64,000 bases of DNA from Gordius sp. MW1 (lineage: Eukaryota > Nematomorpha > Gordioida > Gordea > Gordiidae), in the NCBI GenBank assembly GCA_964036665.1, contig OZ038527.1, positions 24,141,901-24,205,900 on the forward strand, written 5' to 3'. Below, in pieces: positions 62,601-64,000 of the stretch. Numbering within the stretch: the first letter of the stretch is position 1; each line of letters begins with the position of its first letter. Made by a program: the position numbers and the translations under genes. The notes beneath the pieces are model-generated. The model was not told the DNA's origin and searched no databases. It worked only from the letters and a program-made list of their open reading frames with translations.

Positions 62601-63745
62601 AGATTTTTACTTATCGTCTGCTTCGTGCGTTACTCCGCGCGGAAATAAGTTTTATTTTTTCGCACTTTTACCGATCAGGAGACTATCGCTTCCGATGACG
62701 AAGAACGCAACGAGATTTTAGGACCTTTGATCGGTAGAGTGGGTAGGGCTGGGAAACGCCCTTCTAGATCCCTCAGGGTGGCGGATAAGGCATGCTCACC
62801 CCTCCCTCCTTTGGATCTAGAACCGCCCTCTTCCTTCACCCCCGCCATCCCAAAAACCGCCCTCTCCTTGATAAATTTTGCCGTAGTCGACGGCGGCTTG
62901 ACCCCTACAGGACCGAGCGCCCGTTATTTAACTGGACTTAAGCGACAGGCCGAATCGGTATTTTCCGGAATCACTCGTCCCGATCGATCGAGAGTTGACG
63001 ATGATGACCCGAACGGGCCCGAGCTGTCATCCGTCATGGCTTCTCTCGTTACCATGTCAACCCTGGGTGGAGGGTAAGTACATTAAATTTTATTCAAATT
63101 TCTTGCAGACGACTTTTAGGTGAAACAAATGTTTGTTCAATTAATTAAGGCGTTGTTGTAACATTCAAATATATAACAATATGTCAAGGTACATAAAAAT
63201 GATTGTATGAGAATTTTATTTTTTTGCAGATGTAAAATTGACTAAGATATGTGCAAAATTAGGTACAATAATCGTTAGATATTTCTTATTTAAAAACTAG
63301 TTCATAATCTTTTTAAATCAAATAAATTTTAAGGGTTGTTTAGCCGTAAATGGGTTACCATATTTATTGAATTCCCCCGCACTGCATTCTTAATAGGTAT
63401 ACTCTAGTAGCGAACGATATGCTGAGAAATTTGCCGGCGACCGGGGTTCGAACCGATGATTACGTGGTTTCATCTCACCACGTGACTAGAGAAAAGATGG
63501 ATGACTGCCCTATGGGGGGTAGTATATGGTTACCGCCCTCAAGGGGCGTTACCCTATCCTCTTACCCCACGAACGCGGTCGTACCCCACGTGATGCTGCA
63601 TCACAGTTTAATTGAATTGGGTCGTGAGGGGGTAGGAGGGGCCCCGCCCTCTTTTGTCGTACCCCACACAAAAAATACGGTTATCCCGTACTCCGTGATA
63701 GATATGAGCCTCACCGTTTTGTACCTACACAACGTAATTGTTTAG
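52629..63745 (+). CDS. ATG9: ATG9, autophagy lipid scramblase, 9 coding exons
   Basis: ATG9 is the multispanning scramblase of Golgi/endosome-derived vesicles that seed autophagosomes. Exons: 52629-52749, 52788-53059, 53123-53317, 53715-53967, 54436-54620, 55507-55801, 60425-60879, 62679-63073, 63397-63745, total 2520 nt (839 codons plus TAG). The ATG has an in-frame TAG four codons upstream. Family hallmarks are RWHHVEDLDTFFTKIYNYH, FLCMMVEEIFEPIQFLF (first membrane segment), YWEIRSFYLNALKI, TWQDIQTQLK, CIHKTELSDLDIHHRILRY, SPVILIWQLLYFFF, FRHYNELDHQL, SSFVSPLAVILAKN, ILAHVHYLPADW, VDFFRNYTVEVEGVGDVCSF and KTALSLINFA. The end SVIDMSLTVLYLHN matches the conserved EMSLHALYMHQLH motif of vertebrate ATG9A. 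After YLHN there is a GT (63734) in phase, so the gene may splice on past the window; otherwise it stops at 63743-63745. Intron 6 (55802-60424) holds a complete LINE ORF, and intron 7 a HINE-like repeat. Confidence 0.95.
54656..54683 (+). repeat. 28-nt poly(G) run
   Basis: An uninterrupted G run in ATG9 intron 5, between the exon 5 donor and a family B MITE. It could form a G-quadruplex on this strand; its length is also prone to sequencing error. Confidence 0.8.
54692..54897. mobile_element. MITE family B, full copy, in ATG9 intron 5
   Basis: Starts TAGTGTTATAAAAACGGCTG and ends GGCGTTTCTACAACACTA, directly after a 28-nt poly(G) run (54656-54683). Flanking 8-mers match poorly. Confidence 0.8.
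55066..55143. mobile_element. MITE family B, left-half fragment
   Basis: TCATAAAAACGGCTGGGTTT, then TGTTTGGTCGACC and a short GTCGACTC core; the right end is missing. It lies in ATG9 intron 5, about 170 bp after the full copy. Confidence 0.65.
55507..55801 (+). CDS. ATG9: ATG9 exon 6: conserved core with membrane segment
   Basis: Exon after acceptor CACCTATTCAACAG, ending TTTTAG|GTGCTT. It encodes LIKNEPGALLGTRRWSPYAR, then the near-invariant RHYNELDHQL and the hydrophobic segment FFTGSILAVVILLTLI followed by DEDVLLSTEHVL. This exon and those after it are GC-rich with many CpGs, unlike ATG9 exons 1-4, which are strongly AT-rich. Confidence 0.95.
55847..56015. mobile_element. MITE family C, copy 9, in ATG9 intron 6
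   Basis: Starts CATGGGCGTAGCC and ends GGCTACGCCTATT, flanks TATAGAGC and TTTAGAGC (7 of 8). It begins 46 nt after the ATG9 exon 6 donor. Confidence 0.85.
56502..56891 (+). other. short ORF overlapping the LINE ORF2 start; possible LINE 5' leader
   Basis: A 129-codon frame whose TGA overlaps the ORF2 ATG as ATGA (56888-56891). It runs through a long poly-lysine stretch made by the 69-nt poly(A) at 56597-56665, so most of it is not a normal protein. The part after the poly(A) (about 70 codons, ending GCKTCSNLPL) matches the leader region expected before this class of ORF2. RTE elements are known for a tiny ORF1 overlapping ORF2, so the ATGA overlap may be a stop-restart junction. That is inference. 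Confidence 0.4.
56584..56681 (+). repeat. 69-nt poly(A) enclosed by a perfect 11-bp inverted repeat
   Basis: CCGTGTCACTT at 56584-56594 and its exact complement AAGTGACACGG at 56671-56681 flank AG, then 69 A residues (56597-56665), then GTTTA. In RNA this would be a stem with an all-A loop. It sits 206 nt before the LINE ORF2. Confidence 0.85.
56888..60100 (+). CDS. non-LTR retrotransposon ORF2 (endonuclease + reverse transcriptase + PHD-like finger), 1070 aa
   Basis: An uninterrupted 1070-codon frame of a LINE, probably RTE-like (similar to the BovB/CFDP2-type sequences common in animal genomes). Residue 67 begins the APE-type endonuclease motif WNIGSMTGR, followed by CIQETRWKG. RT motifs are YAFVDLEKAFDRVPRE, GLHQGSVLSPLLF and the catalytic YADD at residues 747-750. 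A Cys/His finger of PHD type lies at about residues 800-848 (CHKGVASNSIQCTKC, WVHKKC, CKPC), then the C-terminal module LVYGSETWPL, EMRMIRWM and RLRWFGHVERK. The element lies in the sense direction in ATG9 intron 6. A short 3' tail of GATGAAGAAGAAG follows the stop, as in RTE elements with microsatellite tails. No stop or frameshift is seen, so it may be a young, possibly autonomous copy. Confidence 0.93.
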   Translation: MNTKANGRGTALSTLWVNSSTYVKKKDEDPSQIVLGTPQGFPPNDGHRPENIRGGWSKGYTLRVATWNIGSMTGRAGEVVEALNRRRIDICCIQETRWKGEGARMMGAIGARYKFYWQGHKDGKAGIGILVAEKWVDKVIDVKRWNDRIIVIKMAMGERLFNVISAYAPQVGRSDEEKDIFWDRLMEITSHLQESIILGGDLNGHVGANIDGYEGVHGGHSYGTRNTEGERILDFGDATQMVICNTFFKKEDRKLITYESGTLKSTVDYMMVKKSDRCMVKNVKVVPGEECVTQHRLIVGDLVMKGLINPKKRYIPRLKVWCLKDDTQKRDFAEALDGTSVEMAKNVNDKWTAMKNAWLDTTSRVCGWTKGPPRHKETWWWNSEAAKAIEDKRRCYKVWHESQQRCDKVMYQEAKRIARRTVARIKETKRCEFALRLDSEEGKKNMFRVAKQMAKERLDVVATKCVKTPAGNIIPHGDGIKKVWKDYMKRLLNEENTWDNDVVCDKVEGPCCWIGTDEIQRAIKKTKQGKAAGPTGIVAEMVKASRHLGVVWLTQLCNAIIQEGTIPSDWKKSVLLPIYKGKGDPLDCGSYRAIKLLDQTMKVIERVLEKRIREQTNIDAIQFGFKPGKGTTDAIFIVRQMQEKHQAKGKRLYYAFVDLEKAFDRVPREVVKWALRKTGVEEWLVTPVMVMYDESQTAVRTHDGDSESFEVKVGLHQGSVLSPLLFILVMEVVTKELRDGLPWELLYADDLLIMAESEVDLFTKIQKWKIGMEKKGLKVNMGKTKVMFGGKSMKSAETTCAWPYSVCHKGVASNSIQCTKCLGWVHKKCSGVKGSLLLASRTFSCKPCVTGPLPDNAITDFNIGNGETLGKVNTFTYLGDSLSADGNVDSAVTARIRQAWKKFREMAPLLTGKGVSLTLKGKVYAACIRSCLVYGSETWPLMSIHKAKLESTEMRMIRWMSNVSLRERITSNRLRERIGIEPINEVIRKNRLRWFGHVERKNDDDWVKRCTSLEVSGKKPRGRPKSTWASVLATDMEAMGLTKQDSHDRIKWRKCIRGKQANPGDPGKRP
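61022..62075 (+). mobile_element. second Helentron/HINE-like element, in ATG9 intron 7
   Basis: Same left end (AATTGCTATGCAATTTATGG), inverted right motif (CATAAATTGCATCGCAAATA at about 61963) and 3' hairpin GGGCCGAAGGCCC (62058-62070) as the 38822 element. Its core has three spaced GGCTACTGACC/CATTGGCC units. It also carries tRNA-like segments with B-box motifs (GTTTGAATCCCGG, GGGTTCGAACCCGG) absent from the first copy's array. Confidence 0.6.
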
Positions 63746-64000
63746 TTGTTGGATAAATGTATTTAAATTTTGAAAGAGACTATTTTAAATTTGTAAAAAT
63801 GTAGAAATTTACAATTTTTGTTAAAATATAAATGAAATTAGTATTCGAAAGTCTGTAGATATAATTGTCAGGACAATATGTTTTATGGCCTGTCCATAAA
63901 TATTGAATTTTTATCGAAATTGCGACCTTATTCTACAATTTTATTCATTAGATATAACGCAAGTTGTAGCATTAATGTAAATTATGTGCTATTAAAACGA
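63746..64000. other. DNA after ATG9 exon 9, no further exon seen
   Basis: AT-rich to the window end. If the GT at 63734 is used, the remaining ATG9 exon(s) lie beyond 64000. Confidence 0.4.

Overview
The window looks like nuclear DNA of an invertebrate animal. It is AT-rich and intron-rich, all three host genes are metazoan and split by canonical GT/AG introns, and the non-coding DNA is full of transposon families. I cannot fix the phylum. One repeat at 6832-7325 resembles repeats I associate with arthropods, but that is weak evidence. There are no bacterial-style operons, CRISPR arrays or rRNA.

Three host genes lie head to tail on the + strand. (1) 413-18765 holds the last 15 coding exons of CYFIP (Sra-1/PIR121), a WAVE-complex subunit; its N-terminal exons lie before the window. 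(2) 27518-44163 holds a complete beta-catenin gene in 15 coding exons (945 residues). It keeps the N-terminal phosphodegron, the alpha-catenin site, 12 armadillo repeats and the C-terminal DTDL motif. (3) 52629-63745 holds ATG9, the autophagy lipid scramblase, in 9 coding exons. It either ends at 63745 or splices onward out of the window. Exon boundaries were set by hand from reading frame, splice-site dinucleotides, phase and family similarity; phases close in all three genes (CYFIP 3405 nt, beta-catenin 2838 nt, ATG9 2520 nt including stop).

Introns and the two intergenic regions (18766-27517 and 44164-52628) are packed with mobile elements. An intact-looking non-LTR retrotransposon (1070-codon endonuclease/RT ORF with a PHD-like finger) lies in ATG9 intron 6. 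Antisense remnants of other LINEs lie at 3720-3915, 13525-14130, 20222-22170, 35525-35900 and 48560-50123. A 2.0 kb hAT transposon (32375-34376) has an exact 8-bp target duplication, ten GAACGCGTTC palindromes near its ends and a decayed transposase. Two MITE families of about ten copies each show hAT-type 8-bp duplications: one begins TAGTGTTGTAAAAACGG, the other CATGGGCGTAGCC. Two Helentron/HINE-like elements (38822-40591, 61022-62075) carry internal repeats. Other elements are tRNA-like SINEs, a 1.9 kb foldback element with about 610-bp arms (44732-46629) and several smaller inverted-repeat elements. Insertions nested in one another give relative ages.

The three genes do not form a pathway. 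CYFIP (actin), beta-catenin (adhesion and Wnt signalling) and ATG9 (autophagy) appear to be neighbours by chance. Notable host features are a proline-rich C-terminal extension of CYFIP, glycine-rich and Gln/His/Pro-rich insertions in beta-catenin, and a sharp 5'-to-3' rise in exon GC content in beta-catenin and ATG9.
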